Positions 21,893 through 32,828 of a stretch of DNA of 64,000 bases are shown piece by piece. A program made the translations under genes and the position numbers. The notes under the pieces were generated by a model that was given only the letters and a program-made list of their open reading frames with translations, was not told the DNA's origin and did no database searches. The DNA comes from an uncultured Bacillota bacterium (GTDB lineage Bacteria; Bacillota; Clostridia; Christensenellales; UBA1242): assembly GCA_900551705.1 (NCBI GenBank), contig URWY01000001.1, positions 62,001 to 126,000 on the forward strand, read 5' to 3'. Numbering within the stretch: the stretch's first letter is position 1; each line of letters opens with the position of its first letter.

Positions 21893-24301
21893 ATGTTAGA
21901 TAAAAAGTATAATTTTAATGAATCAGAAAAGAAATGGCAAAAATTTTGGCAAGAGAAAGGAATTTACAAGTTCAATAAAAATTCCGATAAAAAGATATTT
22001 TCAATAGACACTCCACCACCAACAGTTAGCGGCAAAATTCATATTGGGCATATTTTTTCATATTCACAAGCAGAATTTGTTGCTAGATACAAAAGAATGA
22101 CAGGCTACAATGTCTTTTATCCATTTGGATTTGACGATAACGGATTGCCAACAGAAAGGCTTGTTGAAAAAGAATTCGGCATAAAAGCGCACGAAGTTTC
22201 AAGAGAAGAATTTAGAGATAAATGCATGCAAGTTGCAAAAAAATATGAAGAAGAATTTAAAAATCTTTTCATTGCAGCGGGCAATAGCGCAGATTTTTCA
22301 ATGTGCTACTCAACAGTAAGCCCAGAAGTGCAAAGAATATCTCAAAAATCATTTTTAGATTTGGTTAGAGCAGGGGAAGCATATTATGGCGAAAAACCTG
22401 CAATTTGGTGTCCGGAATGTAGAATTTCGATTGCACAAGCAGAACTTGAAAGTAAAGATATTGAAAGTTCTTTCAACTATTTAAAATTCAATTTGGCGGA
22501 CGGCTCAGGCTATCTTGAAATCGCAACAACAAGGCCTGAAATGCTTTGTGCTTGCGTTTGCGTTTTTGTTAATCCAAATGACGAAAGATTTGCTAGTTAT
22601 GTTGGCAAAAAAGTAATCGTTCCACTTTACAACTTTGAAGTTGAAATTTTAACTGACGATAAAGTAGCGTTAGACAAAGGCACTGGTGTAGTTATGTGCT
22701 GCACTTATGGTGACGAAACAGATTTATATTGGCAAGAAGCACATCATTTGCCACGCAAAACAGCGATTGATGACGGCGGCAGAATGACTGCACTTGCTGG
22801 AAAATATGAAGGCATGAAAGTTAAGGTCGCTAGGGCTCAAATTATTGAAGATTTAAGAGCAGCAGACTTGCTTTTGAAACAAGAACCACTTGTTCACGCC
22901 GTTGCAACTCATGAAAGATGTGGAACTCCAATGGAAATCAACATCAAAAAACAATGGTTTATCAAACTTGTTGAACATAAAGACGAATTTTTGAAGCGTG
23001 GAGAACAAATAAATTGGTATCCAGACTTTATGAAAAGCAGATATACAAATTGGGTTGAAAATGTTGACCGCGATTGGTGTATTTCGCGTCAAAGATATTT
23101 CGGTGTTCCAATTCCTGTTTGGTATTGCGAAGATTGCGGCGAAATTATTTTGCCAGAAGACGACAGATTGCCAATCAATCCACTTGTAGACGCTCCTAAT
23201 AAGCCATGTCCAAAATGCGGAAGCACTCATTTCAGACCAGAAACAGATATTTTTGACACATGGCAAACTTCGTCAATCGCTCCACAAATCAACTGCAAAT
23301 GGAATGTTGATGACGAATTCTATAAAAAGATGATGCCAATGAGTTTGCGTCCAAATGCTCACGACATTATCAGAACTTGGGATTTCTACACAATAGCGAA
23401 ATCTCATTATCATTCAAATTGTTTGCCATGGGAAAATGTTATGATTTCCGGATTTGTTATGGCAAATAAAGACGAAAAAATAAGTAAATCAAAATCAAAT
23501 TCTAAAATGTCGCCAGAACTTTTGCTTCAAGAAAAATCTGCAGACATAACAAGATACTGGGCAAGCACAGGAAGCCTTGGTAGAGATATTATTTTCACAG
23601 AGGAAGAATTTAAAAATGGCGCAAAACTTGTAAACAAAATTTGGAATGCGTCAAGGTTTGTTTTGTCACTTTTGGAAGGATATGCTCCTCACGAAGTTGA
23701 ATTAAAACCTATGGACCAATGGATTATTGCAAAGTTCAACGAAATGCAAAAACGCTTTAAAGGCTATTTTGACAAGTATGAAATTGGACTTTCAATGAAT
23801 GAACTTGAAAAATTCTTCTGGAATTTCTGCGATAATTATATTGAAATCGTTAAAAGAAGATTATATAATCCAGACATTTATGGTATGGACGCAACAGAAA
23901 GTGCAAGATACGCATCTTATAAAGTTTTATTTGGTATGTTGCAACTCTTTGCTATCTATTTGCCTCATATCACAGAAGAAATTTATCAATCATATTTTAG
24001 AGAGTTTGAAAAAGAAATTTCAATTCATTTAACTCAAATTAATGAAATTAACGCAAAATTTGATGAAAATATCATAAAAAACGGCGATGAAGTTGTTGAT
24101 GTTGTGTCGTTTGTTAGAGGATATAAATCTGAAAACAACTATTCAATGAAAGAAGAACTTGACGAAGTTACAATCGTTGGCTATTCAGACTTCTTGAAAT
24201 CTGTTGACTACGATATAACAGCCGTTTGCGGAATTAAGTCTTTAAAATTTAAAGACGGCGAGAAAGAAATTAAAATTTATAAGGAAAGGATTGCGGAATG
24301 A
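21893..24301 (+). CDS. valS: Valyl-tRNA synthetase, archaeal-type
   Basis: This 802-residue class Ia enzyme charges tRNA-Val. HIGH is at 50-53 (KIHIGHIFSYSQ) and the KMSKS loop is KISKS (529-533). The editing domain contains the ATTRPEML segment. Cys clusters CPEC and CEDCGE...CPKCG are likely zinc sites. The core reads FGFDDNGLPTERLVEKEFGI, a form I associate with archaeal and rickettsial ValRS. The usual bacterial form reads WLPGMDHAGIATQ at this place. The length is also near the archaeal type and below the usual bacterial one of about 880, and the C-terminal coiled-coil arm is short or absent. The cca start overlaps the stop (ATGA). Only a tree can prove the archaeal affinity. Confidence 0.92.
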   Translation: MLDKKYNFNESEKKWQKFWQEKGIYKFNKNSDKKIFSIDTPPPTVSGKIHIGHIFSYSQAEFVARYKRMTGYNVFYPFGFDDNGLPTERLVEKEFGIKAHEVSREEFRDKCMQVAKKYEEEFKNLFIAAGNSADFSMCYSTVSPEVQRISQKSFLDLVRAGEAYYGEKPAIWCPECRISIAQAELESKDIESSFNYLKFNLADGSGYLEIATTRPEMLCACVCVFVNPNDERFASYVGKKVIVPLYNFEVEILTDDKVALDKGTGVVMCCTYGDETDLYWQEAHHLPRKTAIDDGGRMTALAGKYEGMKVKVARAQIIEDLRAADLLLKQEPLVHAVATHERCGTPMEINIKKQWFIKLVEHKDEFLKRGEQINWYPDFMKSRYTNWVENVDRDWCISRQRYFGVPIPVWYCEDCGEIILPEDDRLPINPLVDAPNKPCPKCGSTHFRPETDIFDTWQTSSIAPQINCKWNVDDEFYKKMMPMSLRPNAHDIIRTWDFYTIAKSHYHSNCLPWENVMISGFVMANKDEKISKSKSNSKMSPELLLQEKSADITRYWASTGSLGRDIIFTEEEFKNGAKLVNKIWNASRFVLSLLEGYAPHEVELKPMDQWIIAKFNEMQKRFKGYFDKYEIGLSMNELEKFFWNFCDNYIEIVKRRLYNPDIYGMDATESARYASYKVLFGMLQLFAIYLPHITEEIYQSYFREFEKEISIHLTQINEINAKFDENIIKNGDEVVDVVSFVRGYKSENNYSMKEELDEVTIVGYSDFLKSVDYDITAVCGIKSLKFKDGEKEIKIYKERIAE

Positions 24302-25548
24302 AAGACCATATAACTCCAAACTTGTTAAAATTGGCTCGGCTTTTTAAAAAGAAAGGTGAACTTTATATTGTTGGGGGATATGTTCGCAATTCGCTCCTTG
24401 GAATATACGAAACAGACATAGACCTTGCATCAAAACTTACAAATGATGAAATCAAGGAACTTTTGTTTGGAACGAAATACGAAGTTAAAGAAAATTCAAA
24501 AAAACTTGGAACGCTTACAATTTCTCTTGGTGAAGAAAAATGGCAACATTCAACTTTTAGAAAAGAAATTTATGCAGAAGGTGGCGCACACTTTCCAATT
24601 TCTGTGGAATTTGTCAATACAGTTGAAGAAGATGCAAAAAGGCGTGATTTTACAGCAAATTGCGTCTATTACAACATTTTAAAAGACGAATATGTTGATC
24701 CTTTCAATGGAATGCAAGACATACAAAAGCATCTTTTAAGAGCGATACAAGCACCAGACAGCGTTTTGCAAAGCGATGGTCAAAGAATTTTGAGAATGGT
24801 AAGGCTTGCTTCTGAACTTGGTTTTAGAATTGCGGGAGAAACGATTTTAAGCGCTTACGATAATAGAGAAAATCTTGCAGATATAACAGGCGCTCGAAAG
24901 AATGAAGAACTCGTTGCAATTTTAAATTCTTCAAGAAGATATAAAATATCAAAATCAAATGCGTATATGTTTGGGCTTCAAATGTTCAATTTGTTGCGTT
25001 TATGGCCATATTTTAACGCTCCTGTTTTAAAGGTTAGGTTTGCGTTGACTTCAAAGGTTGACGAGCAATACAGAATGTATGCGCTCATTGCAGACATTAT
25101 TTCAACATCTAAATATAAATTCAGCGTTTCTGAAACGGTTAAAGATTTATTAGGACCAAAAGGACTTGCCTATCCAGAAAGCAAAATTGAGAGTTTTAAA
25201 CATGTAATTTGTGGCTATTTTGATGCTTTAAGCAAGATGGATAACAAAACATTCTTTATGGAGTATTTTGATGATTACAAAATAATTTCCGCATTACTTG
25301 CGAAAAAATCGAAAAAATTACATAAAAAATATGATTTTTATTACAATTATTTGAAAAATAACAAAATTGCAATAAGAATTAAAGATTTAAAAATTAACGG
25401 AAACGATTTAAAAGAGCATTTCCCAAAACTAAAAGATAAGTTCTATAAAGAGTATTTGACAAAACTTTTAGATGCAGTTTTTGATGGTCTTTTGAAAAAC
25501 GAAAAGAAAGATTTGTTAGAAGCCGTTCAAAAATTAATGATTAAATAA
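24298..25548 (+). CDS. cca: CCA-adding enzyme / tRNA nucleotidyltransferase
   Basis: This is a 416-residue class II nucleotidyltransferase that adds or repairs the 3' CCA of tRNAs. The N-terminal catalytic signature is GGYVRNSLLG (26-35), with the metal-binding pair D40 and D42 in ETDIDLA. The RRDFTANCVYYN segment (about 119) and the DGQRILRMVRLASELGF segment follow. The C-terminal half is helical. The ATG lies inside the valS stop (ATGA), so translation is probably coupled. The tRNA-Val in this window already has an encoded CCA, so the enzyme would mainly repair it. Confidence 0.93.
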   Translation: MKDHITPNLLKLARLFKKKGELYIVGGYVRNSLLGIYETDIDLASKLTNDEIKELLFGTKYEVKENSKKLGTLTISLGEEKWQHSTFRKEIYAEGGAHFPISVEFVNTVEEDAKRRDFTANCVYYNILKDEYVDPFNGMQDIQKHLLRAIQAPDSVLQSDGQRILRMVRLASELGFRIAGETILSAYDNRENLADITGARKNEELVAILNSSRRYKISKSNAYMFGLQMFNLLRLWPYFNAPVLKVRFALTSKVDEQYRMYALIADIISTSKYKFSVSETVKDLLGPKGLAYPESKIESFKHVICGYFDALSKMDNKTFFMEYFDDYKIISALLAKKSKKLHKKYDFYYNYLKNNKIAIRIKDLKINGNDLKEHFPKLKDKFYKEYLTKLLDAVFDGLLKNEKKDLLEAVQKLMIK

Positions 25549-25582
25549 AATCTAAATGTTAAATTAATTTAGTAAATAAAAT

Positions 25583-25618
25583 AAATAATGAGCATATAAT
25601 TATAAGCTCATTATTTAT
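25583..25618. terminator. Bidirectional terminator between cca and the GIY-YIG gene
   Basis: Perfect 11-bp stem AAATAATGAGC/GCTCATTATTT with a 12-base AT-palindromic loop. It lies between the two convergent genes. Confidence 0.75.
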
Positions 25619-25622
25619 TTGT

Positions 25623-26891
25623 CTAAATATTTCCGCTTGTACCATTATAACCATTGTTCCAAGAATCGTATTCATATATCAATTTTTTTTCTAATGTGTC
25701 CAGCTCATCTTTTGTTTTGCATTTAAAAATCTTTAATTCAAACAAGTTCTCTTTATTAGGTAATTTAGAAGTATAATAATCTTCTGCGAATATTTGATTT
25801 TTAGGAATAGTATTATTAAAATGTTGTTTTATTCTTTTAAAAACATCTTTTGATTGACCAACATAATATTTGTCTTTTTCTCTATTATGTATAATATAAA
25901 CTCCAATAATTTTTTCATATTCTAATCCATTAAAAGAATTAAGCATAATAAAACTTTTATCCTGAGCAATTTTATTTGGCAAAGGTTTTATCATCGTTAT
26001 ATTTGTTTTGTAGTTATTTGTTAATTCATTTTTTTTCTGTTCAAATTTTTTTCCATTTTCAACTATACCTAATCGACATTCGTTAATTATTGCTTCACAG
26101 TTCTTTATTTGATTTCTATTGTTAAGAATTTTATCTTGAATTTCCATAATATAATTGTTTACTTCAACAAGTTTAGAAGTCATTGTTAGTTTTCTTCTAT
26201 CTGAGATAAATATTTTATAAATACCTAAGGTAAAAACTGTTTTTAAAATAATGTTTTTTGCAGTTTGAATTTTATTTAATTTATTAATATATCTATTCTG
26301 TTTTTTACTGTTTTTTAACAGACAATCGTTTAAAATTTTTATTTTTTCATTATACATAGCAATGTCTTGTTGATAAAGGTTAATTCTATTATTTTGTTTA
26401 TAATTTAAAGTGTGCAAATAGTCGGTCATCTTTTTAATAGTGGAATCTAATTTGATTTTAAGAAATAAATTTATAAACCAGGAAGGAAAAAGTTCTTTTT
26501 TATTTATGTTAAGTATTATTTCTTCGGCAAACATTCTAATTAATTCATCTTTATTATTGTTAAGTGATTCAAGTTCTAAATTTGTTAATTTTATTGTTTT
26601 TTGTATTCTTTTCTCTTTTAATTTCCAGTTCGAATAAATTGGATATTTTTGATAATTTTGAGTTATGTATTTAATAATTGTTCTATATTCTTGCGATCGC
26701 AAGAATTCAATATGGGCGACTCTCGTTAACATATTAAACTCTATTTCAGATAAAGTATATTGAGGAGATTTTGTTTGCCCTTGAGTTGGTAAAGATTTAT
26801 AATATTTGTTAAGACGCTCATTTTTTATTTCATAAAAGTATGGGAGTAATGATTTTATTTCATCAATAGTGATAAAAGTCTTTTTGTCCAT
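25623..26891 (-). CDS. Coiled-coil protein with C-terminal GIY-YIG nuclease domain
   Basis: This is a 422-residue protein. I start at the ATG at 26891, with AGGAGAG six bases upstream, not at the ATG at 26906. Residues 1 to about 320 are mostly helical and charged, with a coiled-coil stretch (about 180-300). The C-terminal domain (about 325-420) has GVYIIHNREKDKYYVGQSKDVFKRIKQHF and a later DELDTLEKKLIYEYDS: the GIY-YIG motif, the YVGQS core with the arginine, and a C-terminal catalytic-type glutamate. Such proteins range from repair to phage-defence or mobile nucleases. It is bounded by terminators on both sides and sits apart from the housekeeping genes, so it may be accessory. Confidence 0.75.
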   Translation of the reverse strand: MDKKTFITIDEIKSLLPYFYEIKNERLNKYYKSLPTQGQTKSPQYTLSEIEFNMLTRVAHIEFLRSQEYRTIIKYITQNYQKYPIYSNWKLKEKRIQKTIKLTNLELESLNNNKDELIRMFAEEIILNINKKELFPSWFINLFLKIKLDSTIKKMTDYLHTLNYKQNNRINLYQQDIAMYNEKIKILNDCLLKNSKKQNRYINKLNKIQTAKNIILKTVFTLGIYKIFISDRRKLTMTSKLVEVNNYIMEIQDKILNNRNQIKNCEAIINECRLGIVENGKKFEQKKNELTNNYKTNITMIKPLPNKIAQDKSFIMLNSFNGLEYEKIIGVYIIHNREKDKYYVGQSKDVFKRIKQHFNNTIPKNQIFAEDYYTSKLPNKENLFELKIFKCKTKDELDTLEKKLIYEYDSWNNGYNGTSGNI

Positions 26892-26942
26892 TTCTCTCCT
26901 CGTCAAAAATATAGTATCATAAAATTTATTAAAAATAAAATA

Positions 26943-26976
26943 AAAAGAATTAAAATATTATATTTTAATTCTTTTT
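26943..26976 (-). terminator. Terminator of the gyrB-gyrA-lipoprotein operon
   Basis: A near-perfect hairpin AAAGAATTAAAATAT/ATATTTTAATTCTTT with T runs, beyond the stop of the small lipoprotein gene. Confidence 0.8.
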
Positions 26977-26996
26977 ATTGCTAAATGTTTATGATT

Positions 26997-27233
26997 TTAT
27001 TTATACATACATTCTCTTTGATAAGTGGTTGTGGTTGGATGATTTTTTTGAATCAAATTGGCTTTTTTATTTTCATAGTTAAGTTTGCTTTTTTCGCTTT
27101 CGTAATGAATGTCATATTTTGAGTTAACATTGAACTTAAAATCTCTAAAAAACGAATAATCATACGGGCCACATGATGCAAGTGCTAATAATTCTAATGC
27201 AAGAACAGATAAGCTTTTGATTTCTTTGCACAT
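26997..27233 (-). CDS. Small putative lipoprotein downstream of gyrA
   Basis: This is a 78-residue protein beginning MCKEIKSLSVLALELLALAS followed by CG, where LALASC is a plausible lipobox. An acidic, Asn- and Lys-rich tail follows. The ATG at 27233 has AAGGAG upstream. An in-frame ATG at 27284 (20 bases after the gyrA stop) also has AAGGAG; that version would put 17 charged residues before the signal and so spoil it. A real but short product of unknown function is the best guess. It is probably read from the gyrase operon mRNA. Confidence 0.45.
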   Translation of the reverse strand: MCKEIKSLSVLALELLALASCGPYDYSFFRDFKFNVNSKYDIHYESEKSKLNYENKKANLIQKNHPTTTTYQRECMYK

Positions 27234-27304
27234 ATTTTTCTCCTTCTCTTCTGTAATCGTATCAAGGTCATTGACTTGATTCATAAACGCTCCTTCGAGT
27301 AGAT

Positions 27305-29872
27305 TTATTCATTGATTGGTTGTTCGTCTTCGGCAAATTTGATTTCTTCTTCTGTTAAAACAGTTTGATTTTGATCAAGTTCAGTTGTTGTAAGTGAACT
27401 TTCTTCATCTTCTTCGTCTAAGTGTTCAGTTGTTGCAACGCTAACGATTTTAGCATCATTTTTAAGTTTCATAACTTTAACACCAAGAGAATATCTGCCT
27501 ACCATAGAAATATCTTTTGCAAGCATTCTAATGATTATGCCATTGTCTGCAATGAGCATTAAGTCTTCATCTTCTTTGATAACTTTCATAGCAACTAATT
27601 TGCCAGTTTTTTCATCAAATTTACCAGAAACAACGCCTTTGCCGCCTCTTGCTTGTGCTCTGATTTTATCTTGGCTTATACGCTTGCCGTAGCCGTTTTC
27701 TGAAATTGTGATAAGGTCATCGCCTTCTTTGATAATAGTCATATCAACAATTGTGGCATCTTTTTCGTTAAATCTCATACTTCTCATGCCGGCTGCTGAC
27801 CTTCCAGTTAAGCGGACATATTTTTCATTAAATCTGATGCATTTTCCGTTGCTTGCTGCAATTAAAACATCATCTGATCCGCTTGTAAGTGAAACACCAA
27901 TAAGTTCATCGTCTTCATTCAATTTAATAGCAATTTTGCCTGTTACATTTATTCTTTCAAATTCTTTTAAGTTTGTTTTCTTAATCAAAGCGTGTTTTGT
28001 TGCCATAATTAAGTTGCCTTCTTGACCATTTTCAAGAGGAATTAATGCATTAACTTTTTCGCCAGGTGCGAGTGTAAGTAAGTTTACAAGTGCTCTGCCT
28101 TTTGCTTGCCTTTGCGCTTCTGGAATTTCAAAAACTTTAATTCTATAAACTTTACCAAAGTTTGTGAAGAATAATAAGTTGTTATGTGAATTTGTAACGA
28201 ACATTTTTTCAACGAAGTCCGTATCTTTTAGTTTTTGCGCGCTAACGCCTATACCGCCACGCCTTTGAGCCTTATATTCTGATGCAGATTGGCGTTTAAT
28301 ATAGCCTTCGTGTGTCATTGAAACAACAACTTCTTCTCTTGGAATAAGGTCTTCAATATTAATATCTCCCATATCAACTGAAATTTCAGTTTTACGAGGC
28401 GTTCCATAAGTTGTTTTAACTTCTTCAAGTTCGTCATGAATGATTTGTAAAACGCGTTGTGGGTTAGATAAAATGTCGTTCAAATCTGCAATTAAAACTT
28501 CGAGTTCTTCAAGTTCGTCTTTCAATTTTTGAACTTCCAAACTTGTAAGTCTAGAAAGTTTCATTTCAAGAATAGCGTTTGCTTGTTTTTCTGTAAGTTC
28601 AAAATTTTCTGTCAATTTTTGCATCGCATCTTGCTTATCTTCTGATGTTTTAATGATTTTAATAACTTCATCAATGTTTGCAAGGGCAATAACAAGTCCT
28701 TTAACAATATGTTCACGCTCTAATGCTTTTGATAAATCAAATTGAGTTTTTCTTGTTAGAACTTCTTTTTGATGTTCAAGATAGTAATACAAAATTTGTT
28801 TTAAATTTAAGATTTTTGGTTCGTTATCAACAAGTGCAAGGAAGATAATTCCGTCACCTTTTTGAAGCAATGTGTGTTTATAAAGCATATTTAACACAAC
28901 TTGCGCCTTTGCATCGCGTTTAATATCAACGACAACGCGCATACCTTCACGGTCTGACTCTTCTTTAATGTCTGCAATACCTTCCAATCTCTTTGCTTTA
29001 ACTAAGTCTGCCATTTGAATGATAAACTTTGCTTTATTAACTTGATATGGAAGTTCAGTAATAATAATTCTTTCTCTGCCGTTATCAAGTGTTTCTATTT
29101 CTGCTTTACCACGAACAACAACGCCACCACGACCTGTTTTATATGCGTGTTTTAAAGCAGTTCTGCTCATAATCATACCGCCAGTTGGATAATCTGGTGC
29201 TGGAATGATTTTTATTAACTCTTCAATGTCAATATCTGGGTTTTTAATAAGTGCTTGAACACCGTTAATAACTTCTACAAGGTTGTGTGGTGGAATATTT
29301 GTTGCCATACCAACAGCGATACCATCTGAACCGTTTACAAGTAGGTTAGGGAATTTTGCTGGTAAAACAACAGGTTGCATCAAAGTGTCATCGAAGTTAG
29401 GGTAGAAGTCGACTGTGTTTTTGTCGATATCTTTTAACATTTCAGATGCGATTTTTGAAAGCCTTGCTTCTGTGTAACGCATAGCAGCAGGGCTATCGCC
29501 GTCAACTGAACCAAAGTTACCATGACCATCAACGAGTGGGCAACCGATTGAAAAGTCTTGTGCTAAACGAACAAGAGCGTCATAAACTGAACTATCGCCG
29601 TGTGGATGGTATTTACCCATACAATCACCAACGATACGAGCGCATTTTCTGTATGGCTTGTCTGAGAACAGGTTCATTTCGCCCATTGAATACAAAATTC
29701 TTCTATGAACAGGTTTTAAGCCATCTCGAACATCAGGAATAGCACGAGATACGTTAACTGCCATAGCGTAAGCGATAAATGATTTTTTTAGTTCTTCATT
29801 TGCATCGACTTTTATAACTTTTGTGTTTTCAAATAACTTTGAAACATCTTTTTTATTATCATCGTTTTTCAT
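27305..29872 (-). CDS. gyrA: DNA gyrase subunit A
   Basis: This is an 855-residue subunit that cuts and rejoins DNA in the A2B2 gyrase. The N-terminus has the family start (SFIAYAMAVNVSRAIPDVRDGLKPVHRRIL). The catalytic tyrosine lies in AAMRYTEARL. The quinolone pocket reads HPHGDSSVYDALVRLAQ, with the wild-type-like Ser and Asp at the two classical resistance positions. The GyrA box is QRRGGIG (about 523), which marks it as gyrase and not topoisomerase IV. Six beta-pinwheel blades follow, then an acidic tail. Its ATG overlaps the stop of the MazG-like gene (TAATG). The operon order is gyrB-GNAT-MazG-gyrA. Confidence 0.97.
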   Translation of the reverse strand: MKNDDNKKDVSKLFENTKVIKVDANEELKKSFIAYAMAVNVSRAIPDVRDGLKPVHRRILYSMGEMNLFSDKPYRKCARIVGDCMGKYHPHGDSSVYDALVRLAQDFSIGCPLVDGHGNFGSVDGDSPAAMRYTEARLSKIASEMLKDIDKNTVDFYPNFDDTLMQPVVLPAKFPNLLVNGSDGIAVGMATNIPPHNLVEVINGVQALIKNPDIDIEELIKIIPAPDYPTGGMIMSRTALKHAYKTGRGGVVVRGKAEIETLDNGRERIIITELPYQVNKAKFIIQMADLVKAKRLEGIADIKEESDREGMRVVVDIKRDAKAQVVLNMLYKHTLLQKGDGIIFLALVDNEPKILNLKQILYYYLEHQKEVLTRKTQFDLSKALEREHIVKGLVIALANIDEVIKIIKTSEDKQDAMQKLTENFELTEKQANAILEMKLSRLTSLEVQKLKDELEELEVLIADLNDILSNPQRVLQIIHDELEEVKTTYGTPRKTEISVDMGDINIEDLIPREEVVVSMTHEGYIKRQSASEYKAQRRGGIGVSAQKLKDTDFVEKMFVTNSHNNLLFFTNFGKVYRIKVFEIPEAQRQAKGRALVNLLTLAPGEKVNALIPLENGQEGNLIMATKHALIKKTNLKEFERINVTGKIAIKLNEDDELIGVSLTSGSDDVLIAASNGKCIRFNEKYVRLTGRSAAGMRSMRFNEKDATIVDMTIIKEGDDLITISENGYGKRISQDKIRAQARGGKGVVSGKFDEKTGKLVAMKVIKEDEDLMLIADNGIIIRMLAKDISMVGRYSLGVKVMKLKNDAKIVSVATTEHLDEEDEESSLTTTELDQNQTVLTEEEIKFAEDEQPINE

Positions 29873-30186
29873 TATTTCACCTCATCGAGAAGTTTTAATG
29901 TTCGTTGCATTTTTTCTTCTCTAATTTTTTCTATTTCTTCTTCGCCAAAGTAAATTTCAAGTTGTTCTGTCATATTTAAAACATCTGCAATTTCTTCTTT
30001 TACATGAGCAATTGTTTGTTTAAGCCTTTCATCATTGTTTTCGGCAAAATCATCACGCATGAGCCTGATTTTCTTACAAAGTTCTTTTGTAAGCTCACTC
30101 ATTTCTTCGATTGCCATTCTTTCTTGTGCTTCTTGCCCCCAAGCGTCTAAAAACTTTTGGTAAGCATCTCTAAAATCATTTCTCAT
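29872..30186 (-). CDS. MazG-like all-alpha nucleotide pyrophosphohydrolase
   Basis: This is a 104-residue, fully helical protein. The motif RMAIEEMSELTKELCK followed by VKEEIADVLNMTEQLE matches the EExxE...ExxD metal-binding pattern of MazG-type NTP pyrophosphatases, which hydrolyse non-canonical or excess NTPs. AAGGAG precedes the ATG at 30186. It overlaps the end of the acetyltransferase by 11 bases, and its stop overlaps the start of gyrA (TAATG). This tight packing makes it part of the gyrase operon. The substrate is unknown. Confidence 0.75.
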   Translation of the reverse strand: MRNDFRDAYQKFLDAWGQEAQERMAIEEMSELTKELCKKIRLMRDDFAENNDERLKQTIAHVKEEIADVLNMTEQLEIYFGEEEIEKIREEKMQRTLKLLDEVK

Positions 30187-30736
30187 AGTCACTCCTTATA
30201 ATAGCGTAGGTGTCAAAGTCTAAAAATTTACCTTTGCAAATTCTAGCATGTCTTAAAGTCCCTTCTTTTGTCATGCCAATTTTTTGCATAACCCTGCCGC
30301 TGCCAATATTTTCCACAGCGTGTATAGCATAAATTCTTTCAATATTTGTTGACTCAAACATATATTTGACCGCCGCCGCTGCCGCTTCTGTCATTATGCC
30401 TTTATTCCAGCATGATTTGCTTGAACAATAACCGAGTTCACAGTTTAAATTGACCGCATCATACTTGCCAAATTCAATAGCGCCAACAACTTCATTTGTT
30501 TCTTTTAACACTATTACCCAGTGAAAAGTATGTCCTTTATTTTTGCGTGCTTTCTTTATTAAACTTTTAACATATTTTTTTGTGTTTTTTAAACTGCCAT
30601 GAGTATACCAAGGAAGAAATTTTGCAACATCTTCATCGTTACAATAGTTTTTGAACATATCTGCGGCGTCAGATTTTTGTATTTTTCTCAATATCAGTCT
30701 ATCTGTTTCAAGTGTAGCGTTCTTATTATTTTCCAT
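30176..30736 (-). CDS. GNAT N-acetyltransferase, RimJ/RimL type
   Basis: This is a 186-residue protein with a full acetyltransferase fold. It starts LETDRLILRKIQKSDAADMF, a RimJ/RimL signature. HWVIVLKETNEVVGAIEFG forms the beta sheet, and ELGYCSSKSCWNKGIMTEA is the acetyl-CoA binding loop. ERIYAIHAVENIGSGRVMQK and KIGMTKEGTLR complete the family motifs. The acceptor may be a ribosomal protein or a small molecule. It lies 8 bases downstream of gyrB and overlaps the MazG-like gene by 11 bases. Confidence 0.85.
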   Translation of the reverse strand: MENNKNATLETDRLILRKIQKSDAADMFKNYCNDEDVAKFLPWYTHGSLKNTKKYVKSLIKKARKNKGHTFHWVIVLKETNEVVGAIEFGKYDAVNLNCELGYCSSKSCWNKGIMTEAAAAAVKYMFESTNIERIYAIHAVENIGSGRVMQKIGMTKEGTLRHARICKGKFLDFDTYAIIRSDYEK

Positions 30737-30744
30737 AAAGGCTC

Positions 30745-32679
<1,935 letters not shown>

Positions 32680-32701
32680 TTAAATTTTAGCATAGATATA
32701 C

Positions 32702-32718
32702 ATATACTATAAGTATAT
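32702..32718. repeat. AT-rich palindrome in the gyrB leader
   Basis: ATATACT-ATA-AGTATAT is a perfect 7-bp inverted repeat within a longer ATATAT-rich tract (32692-32740), between the promoter and the SD of gyrB. Confidence 0.5.
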
Positions 32719-32724
32719 ATAATA

Positions 32725-32753
32725 TATATAACATATATTTATTGAAAAATCAA
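32725..32753 (-). promoter_or_regulatory. Promoter of the gyrase operon
   Basis: On the minus strand TTGATT (32753-32748), a 17-base spacer and TATATA (32730-32725), with TG in the extended -10 position. The surroundings are very AT-rich. Confidence 0.6.
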
Positions 32754-32799
32754 CCTATTTTCAAATTTTTATTTGTTTGGTTTTCACAATTTTCGCATA

Positions 32800-32826
32800 A
32801 AAAAACTTGCTTTTAAAACAAGTTTA
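32800..32826 (-). terminator. Terminator of the 32829-33458 gene
   Basis: AAACTTG/CAAGTTT with a CTTTTAAAA loop, followed on the minus strand by seven T residues. Confidence 0.75.
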
Positions 32827-32828
32827 AA

